A stretch of 64,000 bases of DNA from Ilyonectria destructans (taxonomy: Eukaryota; Ascomycota; Sordariomycetes; Hypocreales; Nectriaceae): positions 3,224,001-3,288,000 of the forward strand of contig JAHEWK010000005.1 of NCBI GenBank assembly GCA_020740775.1, read 5' to 3'. How positions within the stretch are numbered: the stretch's first letter is position 1; every line of letters begins with the position of its first letter. The notes under the pieces were generated by a model that made no database searches, had not been told where the DNA came from, and saw only the letters and a list, made by a program, of their open reading frames with translations. Made by a program: the position numbers and the translations under genes. Positions 1 to 11,666 of this stretch are shown here, piece after piece.

Positions 1-703
1 CCAGCTCTTGAGAATTGGGAGGATAACACGGGGACTGCGCAAAGGCTACTCATAAGCGATGTCCGAAATGAGGTGAGGGAACTTATATATCTAAGTTGGA
101 GATCCGACGCTAACATCTGAATAGGCGATTCTTTGGAATACAGGTATCTGGTCCACAGATACTGATGCCATTGTCAGTGCTTTCGAATCGGCCGGCGAAA
201 GCGGGACTGAATTGAAACGGCTATACAACATTGATCCCGACAGACCTTCTGCATCTAAAACAGGGGCTCTTGATTTCATCAACGACTGCATGTTTGTTCT
301 TCCAATAGAAAAGGTGGTCCAGAAGTGGCGGGCCGCAAAGAAACCCGTCTTTCGATGTGTTTTGGACGAGGTCAACCCATGGCAACCTTCAAGTGGATCA
401 CACCACGCTGTTGACTTGCTCCTTCTTTTTGGCGGCTTCGATCTATCCTTCTCAGTCGCAGCACATCAAACGGGGATCCAAATGCGCAAGAAGTGGATTG
501 ATTTCATTCACTCCGAAGAGCCCTGGTCTCCAGACGTGTGCGCCGCGTTCGGGCCCTACGGTGACTACCGTGAACTCGACAACGACGGCTTGAGATTACG
601 CAGAAGAATGACCCAAGTAGAATACCTGGCAAAGATGGACCTAGGCGTGGCTGACCGGGTATTTTTAGCTTTAGCTGCTGGGAAGATTAGCCTATTGAAT
701 TAA
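1..703 (+). CDS. Type-B carboxylesterase, 3' part only (gene cut by window start)
   Basis: C-terminal part of an alpha/beta-hydrolase of the carboxylesterase/cholinesterase family; the N-terminus and the nucleophile serine lie left of base 1. Exons are 1..72 and 125..703, joined in phase 0 across a 52-base GT-AG intron. Visible are the region of the catalytic His (S-H-H-A-V-D-L, then a Phe-rich stretch) and the usual C-terminal block around F-G-P-Y-G-D-Y-R-E-L-D. The reaction would be ester hydrolysis; the substrate is unknown. It is a different gene from the complete carboxylesterase at 40569, although it belongs to the same superfamily. Family assignment is good; boundaries left of the window are unknown. 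Confidence 0.8.
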
Positions 704-942
704 GCCCAAGGATAGTCTTATGTTGCGATGGTGGCAATGAACACATTCGAGCTTCATGGCAGCTGAAATTTGACTACAATGATGCAGTATTCTCGCAATA
801 CCGCTACGGCAAAAGGGGATGACCACTCCTTCTGTCGGTAGCGTTATTGTAGTCCATATCCCCGTCTAACAATGATAGTCTGACAAGGATGATAAATAGT
901 CGCCCATGAGTCTAAGAAACCCTTCACGTCTGCTCTATTTCT

Positions 943-2225
943 TTAAATTGCCTTGCTACCAGAAACGTCAAAAAACTTTCTCACATCTCTCAATCTAGCT
1001 TTTGCTTCTTCATTTGGGTCACTGCTTCCACCACCGGCTTTCCCGCTGGAGATTGTAAGCCAAGATTGCTCTGGCTTTCTGGAACTTAGCACTCTGGCTT
1101 CATGTTCCAAGCGAACTAAACAATCAGCGCACAGTCTTTGACCAAACTTAGAATGAAATAACTCTTACGTCGACGCCAGTGTGCTGATGGGTCTTCCGGC
1201 TCTGCATCTGGCAAAGGTGGACAAATCTCGATCTCGTCTGCTTGTAAGCGCCGTAGATTCCACCCAATAGGAGCATCAAACTCCTTAGAATTCTCCCAGG
1301 TCGTTTTCATCCATCCTTTGAAGACGGATGGCTTTGATCGATGTGGCTGCGGTACCCAGGACAAGAATTCGTTGTCACATGTTCCCCATAAACATGTAAT
1401 AGGATTGGGTGGCCGCTCTGTGATAAAACTTGGGGAGATTGAATTTGGTCGGTTCGTGGCAACCGTGCGGTTTAAATCGATCAACAAAATGCGAGGCAAA
1501 TCGTTCTCGATATTCGATCCAACCAACACGATATTTCTAGGAGCAAAGTCGCGATGGTTTACTCCATGAAATGAAAGTTTGCAGTATACATCCATAGCGC
1601 CTGCAAGTATGTTTAGGCGTTGCTGAGGGGGGATGCGAGTAGCTTGGCCCTCTTCGACAAGAGAATACATAGTAACACCTTGGATCCATTCCATGAGCAC
1701 CATTCGAACTGGTCGTACTATATCAGACCCAAACAACGGAACGTCGAAAGTCCAAGAGCCGTAATACTTGGGGACAAGCACGCCATCGACTTCCGCCTTT
1801 TGCAGGTCCTCATATGCGGCTGCTTCACAACGATAGTCCATGTCAGCACGCCAGGTGACGTCGACGGGAGTGCTAGAGTATGTGAAGGAATAGTAGAGAG
1901 CATCGTATATCTTTGCTACGTAAACTTGGCTCTCATCGTCATCAAGGCAACAACGAACAATCTGAGACCCGCGCCCATCCTTACAGACTAATTCATCGAG
2001 GATACGAAGCTTGTGCAAGGTCGGATCGGGGTGAGGAGAAGATGAATCTGCAGGGGGATATAGAACACACCATTCGCTCTGTGTGACTTCCCGGATCGGT
2101 GGTGGTGGGCTATGACGTCGAATTGAGAGATCGAGGCCACGGCGGTAAGGCAATTGTGGCCGTCGCGGATCTGGAGGCGGCTTCCATAGTCCATATGGGT
2201 CACCGTCGAGACGTCCAGGAGCCAT
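943..2225 (-). CDS. Fungal protein-kinase-like protein
   Basis: Exons on the minus strand are 2225..1169 and 1115..943; the 53-base intron is supported because the frame stays open to a stop at 943. The product is about 409 aa. A kinase-like fold is suggested by a catalytic-loop motif H-R-D-F-A-P-R-N (about residue 225) followed by L-I-D-L-N where kinases have DFG. The DFG glycine is missing, so activity is doubtful. Such single-domain kinase-like proteins (APH/choline-kinase-like) are expanded in filamentous fungi and mostly uncharacterised. The start M-A-P-G-R is the first ATG of the frame. The C-terminal 57 residues are polar and probably disordered. Confidence 0.75.
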
Positions 2226-2930
2226 ATTAAGAGATTAGATTAACGGTGTTGTGATGGTGGATGGGAATGAATGAAGTCAGATGGAACGGTGGAGTTGCAG
2301 GGCGAGCAGTTAGTCTTTGGTAAAATGGATCACGTGACACATTGAATGCTGAAGAAACGGGATGACAATGATGGAAGGATTAGCTAACTTAGCTGTTATA
2401 GGAGAAGGGATATTTTTGTAAATGAGAAGCTCTTCAGGTAGATCATGAATGGGACAAAAGGGGAAAAACGGAGAATGTCTCTTTGGTAAATGTCTTGTTT
2501 GAGGGAGAAATAAATTCTACGTGAATAATGCAGTCTCAAAGGTATTCCATAACTCGCTGCAATAACGACTATAAACGTGTGACGTTAGTATACTTAAATA
2601 GATTTAAGTCTTTAAAATATCCCGATGGGCGATGAATTAACTAGCAAGCTATAAAAGTACCGTCTGTTCCGCACCCGGAACTCTATGCAACCCCACACGT
2701 TGAAGGATGGAGGCCGGCCAACCATACCCTCGTGTGGCATCCTTCTCCAGGATCCCAGGTTCCCCACATTCTACCGAGACCTAAAGATCGCTGCTGAACT
2801 CACTTTTTCTTGGTTCGTCCAGTCTCAGAACACTATAACTGCGCTGCCGCCTCCGTATGCTGACACTTCCCTACGAACACGAGTCTATCACTGCTACAAG
2901 CCCCGCTGTCACTCTAAACCGGCCGACAAC
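2226..2930 (+). promoter_or_regulatory. Divergent promoter region with TATA box and two CCCCACA sites before P450-1
   Basis: Between the kinase-like gene and P450-1. A TATA box (TATAAAAG, 2650-2657) is followed by CCCCACA at 2691-2697 and 2762-2768, the 7-mer that recurs in the promoters of the 17-42 kb cluster. The P450 frame stays open up to an ATG at 2685, only about 30 bases after the TATA box. I prefer the ATG at 2931, because the residues between are unlike a P450 N-terminus. The rest of the stretch shows nothing recognisable. Confidence 0.5.
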
Positions 2931-4818
2931 ATGATGACTGGAATCTCTAATTGGATTTTGTGTCTTGCGTTCGTGACCGGATGCGTGCTTCTAGTCGTCG
3001 CGCGCTCTCTGGTCCGGGCCACATTTTCGCCGTTGAGACAGATTCCGGGACCATTCCCTGCTCGTTTCTCACGACTGTGGTATCTGAAATATGTATCACA
3101 AGGCAACTTCCACAAAGTCAACATTAAGTTACATCAACAATATGGTATGGCGCTCAGTTGTGCGAGGCTCGGTTTCCCGAACACAATTTATGAACTGACA
3201 TGATAATCACCAGGGCCGCTTGTTCGAATTGCACCAAATCAGTTCAGTATCAATGACCCAGACGCCATCAAAATCATTTACGGCCTCGGAAAAGGATTTG
3301 TCAAGGTGAGAGTTGATCGCGACATTTTGACATTACCGACAACTGTAGTTATGATGCTCATTTGCGCACCTTCAGTCATCATGGTACAATGCATCCAGCG
3401 TCCCGTCTGCACCATTCCCAGACCTCTTTACCGACTTGAACCCAACGCGACACTCTGCAAACCGAAGACTAGTAGCAAACTTGTATTCTGCCACGTCTTT
3501 GCGAAATATGGAGAGCAGTGTCGATGAATGCATCGAGATCTTTGTTCGTCGTATGGCAGAGCTAGCCAATGCTGATAAACCGTTCGATCTACAGTTCTGG
3601 ATGCAATGTTACGCGTTCGACGTTATCGGTCAAATTACCGTCAGTCAACTAAATAACTCACATTTTAACCCGTATTGCGAGTTCCGCTAAATAGTTCCAC
3701 AGGTAGCGAAGAGATTTGGACTCCTCGACGAAGGTAAAGACGATGGGAATATTTTCACTAGTCTTCATGACTACTTGAAGTACTGCGCAGTAGTTGGCGT
3801 TTTTCATGAGCTCCATGACACTATTTGGTGGCTCATGACCAAGTTACCAGCATCTGGCCTCGTTCGCGTCGGAATGTTTACTGCTGACCAGATTGAGAAG
3901 GGGCGAAAAGAGCGTCAAGGTGGCGATGGGCCTGAAAAGCGCCAGGATTTCCTATCTAGGACTCTCGAGTTACATGAACAGAATCCTGAAAAGTTCCCAT
4001 TTGATGCTGTTCACACGACCTGCATTACGAACATCGGGGCTGGGTCTGACACTACCTCGATTTCGCTCTGCGCTATCCTTCATAACCTTGCGTGTCACCC
4101 CAAGGTCCTTGTCAAGGTGCTGAGATTCCCCAGCGTTTTGTCGGTTAATCTTTAACTAATTCGAATGTTGTAGCTACGACAAGAGATTGATGAGAAGCTC
4201 TCTCAGATCGAAAGTTTGGAGAAGATACCTTTTAAGGACACGCAGACGATGCCTTACCTCCAGGCCTGCATTAAGGAAGGGTTAAGACTGCACCCAGCAA
4301 CTGGACTTCCCTTAGCTCGGGTCGTGCCAGAGGGTGGTGCTACCATTTGTGGTGTCTACTTCCCTGCCGGTGTGAGTATTGTGTTCTTTGTGCGATGGAC
4401 ATTCAAACTTAATTGCTGACTTCCCTTAATAGAATGTTGTTGGTATCAACACATGGGTCGCGCATATGAATACCGATGTATTCGGCGCTGATGCGGAAGT
4501 GTATAGGCCTGAAAGGTGGCTCGATGGGAGCAGAGAACAGCTCTCTAGAATGGAATCGTATTGGATCCCGGTACACCCACCCCACATGTTACTGGAGGCC
4601 TTGAATCTCACTAACATCTGATTTTAAACGCGAAGTTTGGGGTAGGATCTCGAACATGCGTCGGTAAAAACATCAGTTTATTAGAAATCAACAAGCTGAT
4701 CCCGATTCTGGTTAAGAAGTTTGACTTTTCTGCGTATCGACCTACCGAGATCAAGCATGAGAACTTCTGGCTTGTCAAGCAGAGGGACATGATGTGTAAG
4801 GTGTCAGTCAGAGATTAA
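2931..4818 (+). CDS. Cytochrome P450 (P450-1), pisatin-demethylase-like type
   Basis: Seven exons: 2931..3144, 3214..3305, 3376..3639, 3703..4116, 4174..4371, 4433..4570, 4636..4818; 500 aa, in frame throughout. Landmarks in order: an N-terminal membrane anchor (about residues 8-27), the Pro-rich hinge I-P-G-P-F-P, I-helix I-G-A-G-S-D-T-T-S, ExxR as K-E-G-L-R, and the haem loop F-G-V-G-S-R-T-C-V-G with its Cys ligand. It is a microsomal haem-thiolate monooxygenase needing an NADPH-P450 reductase; the substrate is unknown. It resembles P450-3 at 33330: same hinge, similar G-x-G-K-G then S/T-S-W-Y segment, and an intron at the same place after that G-K-G segment. Two CCCCACA sites lie upstream. 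Confidence 0.9.
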
Positions 4819-4961
4819 GGAAAAATCAAATACACCTCCATCTTGAACTCTTTTTGGATAGCAATAAAAGTGATAACTCCTAACTGTCCATTTAACGACC
4901 ATTGTGCTGCTCAACGAAGTGAATTGAAGTAAGATGACCTTGATATATGATGACCGCCCCG

Positions 4962-5007
<46 letters not shown>

Positions 5008-5014
5008 AAAAAAA
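4962..5014. repeat. Homopolymer junction C36-A17
   Basis: A run of 36 C (4962-4997) runs directly into 17 A (4998-5014), just after the P450-1 stop codon. The G-rich strand could form quadruplexes. Exact lengths may be sequencing or assembly estimates. Confidence 0.9.
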
Positions 5015-6470
5015 CCTTCGCCTGTCAACCTTCGACCAAACCCTCCGCTCCTGGATAACTCATGCCTGACGCCGAGCCTCCTCTAGCAGCCCCAGCAGCT
5101 CTAACAGCTACGCCCTGTTCCGGCCTAGCTTTTCAAGCTCTTTCTCGTCTGTTTTTGTAGTTATATTATTTATAACTGCATCTTAAAAGCGTTAAGCCTA
5201 TTCTGTTATTATCTGTAGAAGATCTTCAGATTTTTATTTTTAGTTATAATAGAAATAGCTTAGTAATCTAGCTGTATTAAGTTAATTTAATTTATATTAT
5301 AAAATTAAATTAATAAGAATTCTTATTATTAATATAATAATCTTTAATATAAAAAAAAGAAATGAAACTTTTAAATTAATTATTTATATATTTATATATA
5401 TATAAAGAAAATTTAAATTAAAAAATATAATAGTTATTATAGTAATATTAAATATTAAATATTTAAATTATAAATAATAAATCGGGGATTTCCAGCTTTT
5501 TAGACATTTACGTTATTTAATTAGATTCTTACTGCAATTAAGGCTAAGATTAGCGGCTTCCTTCAACAGGAAATACCGTACTGGGTAGGACCAGTAGCTT
5601 AACCTACTAGGGCTATAAATTGGGAGACCTCGTGCAAGGTCTATTAGCAAGCATCATCCCTTTAGCATCTTATTCAATTGACAGTCTTTTGGCTTATTCT
5701 TTTGAGACCTCTCAGAGATCTATTTGATCAAATGGTATCAACTGAGAAGATTGTTATTTTTGCTCAATCAGGCTATTCATCTAGATTTTGATCTCAACTC
5801 TATCCGCTCTTTCCGTTACAACACTATCGCAGTCATTACAGCTCTGCCTCTAGGTGGGCTGTATGTTCTTAGTGTTCTCTGTTCCCGTCTGTACTTATTA
5901 GCTTATATTTAAAGATTTAAATAATAAATAGAGAGCTTTTTTATTTTTATTTTTAATAATAGCTTTAAAAGTTTTTTAAGTTTATAGACTATTTATTTCT
6001 CTAGTAATCGCTTTTTTAAATTGGAAATTAAATTAATAAATTTCTAGGTTTTTAAAGATTTTAAATTCTAAAGAAAAAACTATATATAAATCTTTTTCTC
6101 TTTTTTAGTAAAAAATACTATAAAAAGGCTAGCTGGCAGATTTTATCTTTTTTAATATTAAGAGCTTTAGAAAGGTTAAAAACTATATATCTATTTCTAC
6201 TTTTAATAGAGTTATCTAACTGGCCTTTATAAGCTAGAATTAGGAGGTGTGCTAAGCCCAGCTAATAGATTAAATAATCTGTCAGTTCTCGCACTAATCG
6301 CGGAACTGCACCTCGAGATCAGCCTCAGCCACAGCAGTGCCATCAATAAGCGCAAGGTGCGAGTGGGATATCCTCTTGAGTATTGCGTGCCCTAACCTTT
6401 CGTCTTCTTTCATTTTTTGTTGCCTTGAGCATCCCGGCCTCTTCCTTGGCCAGATTTCAGCGCCTCCAAG
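5015..6470. repeat. AT-rich block, possible decayed LTR element
   Basis: From about 5150 to 6250 the sequence becomes extremely AT-rich and holds no plausible gene. Inside is a less degraded stretch (about 5560-5900) with a TATA-like CTATAAATT and, at 5733-5746, TGGTATCAACTGAG. That string resembles the initiator-Met-tRNA primer-binding site just inside many LTRs. No second LTR copy was found by eye. The block looks like a repeat-derived island altered by RIP; element identity is uncertain. Confidence 0.4.
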
Positions 6471-6824
6471 ATGCGTGCCTTCAACATCCTCGCTACAGTC
6501 TGTTAGACTATTTTCAGCATGAGTCTAGCCCAAGGCCTATCCTTCGACGACTGATCCTGGGTGAAGAACTTTACTACCGTTGGAGATAGTTTTGCCGCAA
6601 GAATTGAAGCAGGGGAACTCTACAGCGATGACTCTGCAGGCTGCTCTAGGTATAATAGTGCCTACCTGGCCGTCATGCGAAGAATCATGGGTAGCCTGCA
6701 AAACTTCTACTTCCCAACCTGTTGTGGCGATACATCAGACAAGATTCTCAACCAGATTAATGCCATTATTTCGAGCATAGATTTAGTCGTAATAAGTGTG
6801 GGAGGAATAATCTCTGTTTGGTAA
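6471..6824 (+). pseudogene. SGNH/GDSL lipase relic with two in-frame stops
   Basis: One frame from the ATG at 6471 reads like a secreted GDSL-type lipase/esterase: a hydrophobic leader, then K-N-F-T-T-V-G-D-S-F-A-A (block I, Ser of GDS), C-S-R-Y, C-C-G-D-T-S and V-I-S-V-G-G (block III, where G-N-D is expected and lost). Stops interrupt at codon 12 (TAG) and codon 28 (TGA). Both can arise by one C-to-T or G-to-A change. The glycines normally after GDSFAA are R and E, also explained by G-to-A. The frame ends at 6824. A weak continuation may exist near 7083-7223. Non-functional. Confidence 0.65.
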
Positions 6825-7916
6825 GTCATACCTGGTGACATTGATACGAGAAGGGTAGGGAGCTTGGGTCAAAGTGAAGGTATGTAGGATTTATGATCTC
6901 TGCAACTAGCTAGCTACGGTTGGAGCCGCAAGGGCTCCAATCCACAAGGCCCTATGGCCTGAGGCATCAAGCCCGGTCCCTGGCTGTGAGGCCAAGGAAC
7001 CGGCTTTCCGCATCAGACATGAGCTAATTTCTAGGCTCTTGAATGAGCTGGGCGGCCACTAACAAGCTCTCGGTCGAATACTATCTACCAATGCACCATA
7101 ACCCGGCTTGCATTGGAGAGTAATTGTCAAGCTACCATCTCCAACGCCATAAATGGTATTACTGGGAACCTGACAAACAACACACACAAACCTTGCCACA
7201 GGCCAACGACGGAAATGTGATTAGGGACGGCATCGCTGCTCTTGTATTGTATGCGCAGTACTTGTCGAGGAAACAACGACTTGTGAACGCAAGAGAACTG
7301 GGACTGGTCCTTGGGTGGTCTTCCGCTCGCCCTCGCGCACCGTCAGAGATTCAACACAATCGTAAGGCAGACGAATTATGGCCTTTGAGCTGCAGGTTCC
7401 CGTTATCCTCTCTAGCTCGAAGCTGTTTGATTGGCGATCTGCCTTCGCAAAGCAGCGGTTGCTAGAGTCAGAGGACTCAGCCTACTCAGGTGGGGTGCAC
7501 TGCAGGATGGGCCGCAGCGAGTGGACCGTAATGAAGCAGGTCGTGGTCAGAAATAGGGAGTTAAGTAATTAAGCAAGGTGTAATCAAGTGGGGTGTAGTT
7601 TCGAGTTATTATTCCTTAATCTAAGTCGGGCGTAAGCAAGTGGAGTGTTGCTAAGACATGAGAGTAAGCGAGAGAGTGTAGTTAACGAAGACGGCGTGCG
7701 GCGCTTAATTAGAGTACGATGAGGAGACGTTCCGCCTCAGCTGGCGGCGTGGTGAGACTGAAGAACTTGACAGTGAGAGCAAGCACGTATCAAGATCGGA
7801 CATTCTACCATTGCTCGCCTTATCTGAGATAACTGATCGTATCGACGCTTCCCCTATAAGACCCGGATCGTCTAAGATACCTCCTTCCATGGGAGACCTG
7901 ATTGAACATAGCTCCG
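6825..7916. other. Intergenic stretch with three consecutive hairpins (6918-7004)
   Basis: Three inverted repeats follow one another. TTGGAGCC/GGCTCCAA (6920-6927/6933-6940, 5-base loop) and AGGCC/GGCCT (6947-6951/6956-6960, 4-base loop) are perfect. The third, about 14 bp, is imperfect (6971-6984/6990-7004). They lie between the lipase relic and the FAD oxidase gene. Overlapping short ORFs at 7124-7572 show no recognisable domain. No other feature was seen. Confidence 0.45.
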
Positions 7917-9534
7917 TCAGAGCTTTCCAGCGCTCAGTTCGATGGGCAGCTTGAAACCCCCAGGGCATAGTGTCTGGAACACTCCAGCGAGATCATACTT
8001 CTTGCTGGTCTTCCACAAATGTTTGACCGCCTCTGGTCCATAGCTAGCGATGGGACTTTGCCAGTATGCCGCGTAGTTCAGATACTTGAATGGATGGTGC
8101 ATCCCCGTCTCCTTGGCTGCTGCGTCCATGTTCACGATGAGTTTCTTCGCAGCGGCAATGACCGCTGCATCATCTTCGGCCTTATCCCATGAAGCGTCGA
8201 GCATGAATATCACCAGGGGTCCATCTGCGGGTTTCAGACCGAGCACGTTGGCGTTTTGCTCCGCGGAGTGGGATGAGAAGGCTGCAGGGAGAAGCTGTAT
8301 GGAGAAGGGCCAGTGGATTCCATGGATTGTAGCCACTGCTTTGATGCTGGCTTCCCAGATGCGGTGAGCGGTCTGTATCATGGAGAGGTCACACCGGAAC
8401 GTTGTTGTGGCTCCATGTAATCTGAGTTATTGTCAACGAGTCCTGCAAGAACAGAAAGAATATCTCCTTGGGGTTAGACTTACCGCACTCCCTTTTTGAA
8501 CATCTTCATATTCTCTTTCGCCAAATCACCCACCGTCGATATTCGTAGCGAGCTTTGGAACCGAGGTTGTACATCCGTGAGTGGCTTCAAGGCCGAAGGA
8601 TCCGAGTCCTCCTTGCCATATCCCACGGCAGTGATCACAGCTGACCCCTTCGTCGCCTGATTCCACGAAACAACCAACAGCACAACTGCATGCGGATCGT
8701 AGTTCTGTCCTAGCTTTGCGAAAGCCTCAAACTGAGAGTTAACGGTTGAAAGAGGGGACAGCACAATCCCACCGAAGAGCTTGCCCTGGAAGAATGTGCG
8801 AATGTCGAATCGAGTGACGATGCCGAAGTTGCTGGAACCGCCCCTAAGTGCAAGCCAGAGGTCGATGTTCTCTTGCTTATTGGCGTTGGTGATTTCTCCG
8901 CTCGCAAGAACAATTTCGAAGTTCTGTACATTGTCGCAGACGAAGCCGTGTCGTCCGCTGAAGTATGAGATACCACCTATCGTACGTTAGCTAGATGCTT
9001 CCGCAGGGTGAGCTTCATTCCTCACCACCGATGGTTAGCCCCCCGACTCCCACATTGGCAACGCGACCTCCAGGGACTGCCACTCCCAACGGGTCGAGAT
9101 ACTCGTACACTTCGCCCCAGGTCGCTCCGCCACCCACTGACACGATTGTTTCGTCTGCCTTCATAGCAATTTGATTCATCCGCCTCAAGCTAATCGTGAC
9201 CCCATTCTTGATGTTTGCCGCTCCTGAATCTGGCATGCATCCACCACCAGTAACTGCGAACTTGGCATTATGTTTCACCAGCGTCTTGATGATGGCGGCT
9301 ACTTCCGCTGCGGATGTCGGAAAGACAACACAGCTGGGTTCGAGCTCTCTCTCCTGCAACGAGTTATAGCTGTCAATAGCTTTCCGGTACTCGGGTCGAT
9401 GTTGAGTAAAGACTCTCTCCGGTAGAAGACCGGACAGGTCACTACACTTGTTTGTGCTATTGTGTTAGCTCTCATATGTGCTTGCACTCTAGGGTGGCAC
9501 TTACAAGTGCAACTGAGCTTGCCGCCATCATCAT
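7917..9534 (-). CDS. FAD-linked oxidoreductase, berberine-bridge-enzyme (BBE) type
   Basis: Exons on the minus strand: 9534..9505, 9446..9026, 8976..8484, 8421..7917; 482 aa. The FAD-binding PP-loop reads F-A-V-T-G-G-G-C-M-P and the second FAD block G-G-L-T-I-G-G-G-I-S-Y. The C-terminus has the BBE signature N-Y-A-A-Y-W-Q and ends in C-P-G-G-F-K-L. Flavoenzymes of this family oxidise alcohols, sugars or benzylic C-H/C-N bonds with O2. The canonical flavin-linking His of the P-x-x-x-G-H motif is Cys in G-G-G-C, and the second link (CxxGG) is absent, so flavin attachment is probably weaker or non-covalent. No clear signal peptide follows the three tandem ATGs at 9526-9534; an in-frame stop precedes them, fixing the start. 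No cluster motif lies in its promoter. Confidence 0.85.
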
Positions 9535-10198
9535 CTTCTGGTCAAAGCATCATACATTCGCTCTGAAAATTTGAACATTCCGGTTCCATTACCTTCAAAA
9601 CACGTAACTCCGCTGCTGACTCAGAACTCGGAGGACAGGGATGCTAAGAATTTAGGCCGAGGTCGAGAACTGGCCCTCCACAGAATGGCACATTACGATG
9701 AGTAGTCCCAGTGTGGCTAGAACTCGCGAGCGTGAAGCACGGAAGCATGTGTTGACCAATAACCAGCAGAATGTCAGTAAGCGGAGCCGCTCGTAAGCCT
9801 ACGTATGTGGCTTGCCAGTAGTGCTTACGTGGTATGAAACCTGGGACGATCTTGGTCCGAAGGAACAAGCGGATAAGAAGTAGAGGAAGTGGGGTTTTTA
9901 TCCGACCTAATAGGCATATTAGTAACGGTTTCCCCCTCTATGATAAACGTGGGATATCTAAATATTCAGTATTGGTTAACATAGAGTAAGATTAATAAAT
10001 AAATAAATAAATAAATAGCGTAACTTCAGATACATGTCTTGCAATAAGACACAATTCTACTGACTGAAGACACATGCAAATGTTGATTGTAAACGATCCC
10101 TTGGTGCATTTTGATTTATAATCCTTTGACACTCGATCCGGTGAGAGAATCCGCGAAATTTAATATACCCGGTTGGTCAATTCGAATGTCATTGAATA
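9535..10198. other. Intergenic, with a TAAA microsatellite at 9993-10017
   Basis: Between the FAD oxidase start and the F-box gene stop. It holds about six tandem TAAA units at 9993-10017. An ORF at 9644-9868 (minus) has no recognisable features. Nothing else was seen. Confidence 0.6.
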
Positions 10199-11666
10199 TC
10201 ATTCTAGCGAAGAAGTTATTAGATGGTTACAAATGGCCCAGAGCCTGCACCGGTTCCGCAACCCCCAGGGCGCAGATATCAAAGCCGGCTCTTTCGCTTC
10301 GATAATCTCATCTATCGCCCCCAGCTTCCGGGCGAGGCCCTCCCAACAACCTAGCACACCAAGTTGAGCTATTTGCGCTGTATTTGCATCCATGTCCCCG
10401 CCGCCGAGCCTGTACAAATAAGGAGCTGTGCACCCATTTAGGAGTTGCGTCCGCCAGAATTGCCCGTCAAGGACAATGCGGCGAGACAGGGTCTTGGAGC
10501 ATCGTTGCAGGCGCACGACGGAGGAGGCTGAAAGGAATCTGGTGACGTAATTTAGTATTTCAAGCGGCAGGGTTTCAACCCCAGTCCTCGGGCCCGCTGT
10601 GGCAGTGCCGGCGTCGGCTGTATCCGCGGAATCTGGGCTGTTGTCTGGGGTGGAAGCTTGTTCGGAGGAGATCTCGCCAAGTAACGCCGAGATAAAGTCA
10701 GGCAGTCCAGGGACATTTACCGGGTCGTTGCAGAACCACTAAAGTAGCGTCGGCTTGGTCAGCGTCGCTAGATCCACGATGACACAGAACAAACCTCATT
10801 AGCCGCGCAGACCTCCCAGCCTTGGTAAGTCCAGAACCTCCTCGCCCCATAGTAGTCGTGATCAAACTCAAGGCCGTACGATGCGTAGCTACTTGTGCCG
10901 TTGATGCCTCCCTGATCTGCAATCCTGTACATTTCTGCTAGATTGCGCTTCCGCTGGGAACACAAGAACTTGTAGACGCCCATCAGGCTCAGAGACGGCG
11001 ACGGAGGCTGCCGACCGAACTCGACGCGCCAGGTGATGGCGTGTCGAAGGATGCTCAAGCACCGATCGTGGAGAGGGAACAAGCCATCGCCAGTGTCCTT
11101 GTCCAGGCTCAGCACGCGGAATGAGTCTGCGCCCCGATCGTTGGTGCGAAAGTCGCGGCCTTCAGTGAAGCTCCAGTACGCGGGCCCCGAGATAAACAAG
11201 CCTTTAACGTTAGACTCGTTGTTTATCCTGTGGATCCTCATGTCAGCGTTGTAAAAGCGCTTTCTGAGAAGGGGGCATTACTCATGACGAGGGTAGAGCC
11301 GCTGTACATGGGCAGCAGTGCCGAAAAGCCGAATGTCGCACAACCACTGCCGGCTCGCCACATTAGCATTCGCACTCAAAAGGGAGCAGTCACAGTCCCG
11401 AGCGGCATGCGAGCGGACGTGTTGTGGGCCAAAGTAGGATCCGGTCCGCCCGGCAGCGGCCGATCCTCGCGGCGGGGAGGCTCCAGTTTTTCTAGACGAA
11501 GAGGATACGAGAGGGAACAAACGCGTCTATGACTGACCTGTTTCGACGGATCCTCTGAAGGGTCTTGTGTCACCCAGGTCTCGTCTTCGCTGTCGGCGTA
11601 CTCATCGCCAGGTGGGATCTCAAAGGGACACCCGCAGGCGACGCAATAAATAAATGGAGGAGACAT
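10199..11666 (-). CDS. F-box domain protein
   Basis: Exons on the minus strand: 11666..11538, 11346..11282, 11227..10795, 10738..10199; 388 aa, phases consistent. The N-terminus has a C-x-x-C-G-C-P knuckle, then a Trp/Tyr-rich region. The C-terminal third holds an F-box (about residue 268 onward, starting L-P-L-E-I-L-N-Y-V), followed by the fungal D-G-Q-F-W-R-T-Q segment. F-box proteins recruit substrates to SCF ubiquitin ligases through Skp1. It ends only about 85 residues after the F-box, shorter than related fungal proteins usually are, so the 3' end may be truncated or have an intron I missed. Confidence 0.7.

Noticed and set aside
2685..2930. Upstream in-frame extension of P450-1 to an ATG at 2685
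   Set aside because: It lies only about 30 bases after the TATA box, is unlike a P450 N-terminus, and covers the motif sites.
4804..5028. Minus-strand ORF with a poly-Gly run
   Set aside because: Created by the C36 tract; not a gene.
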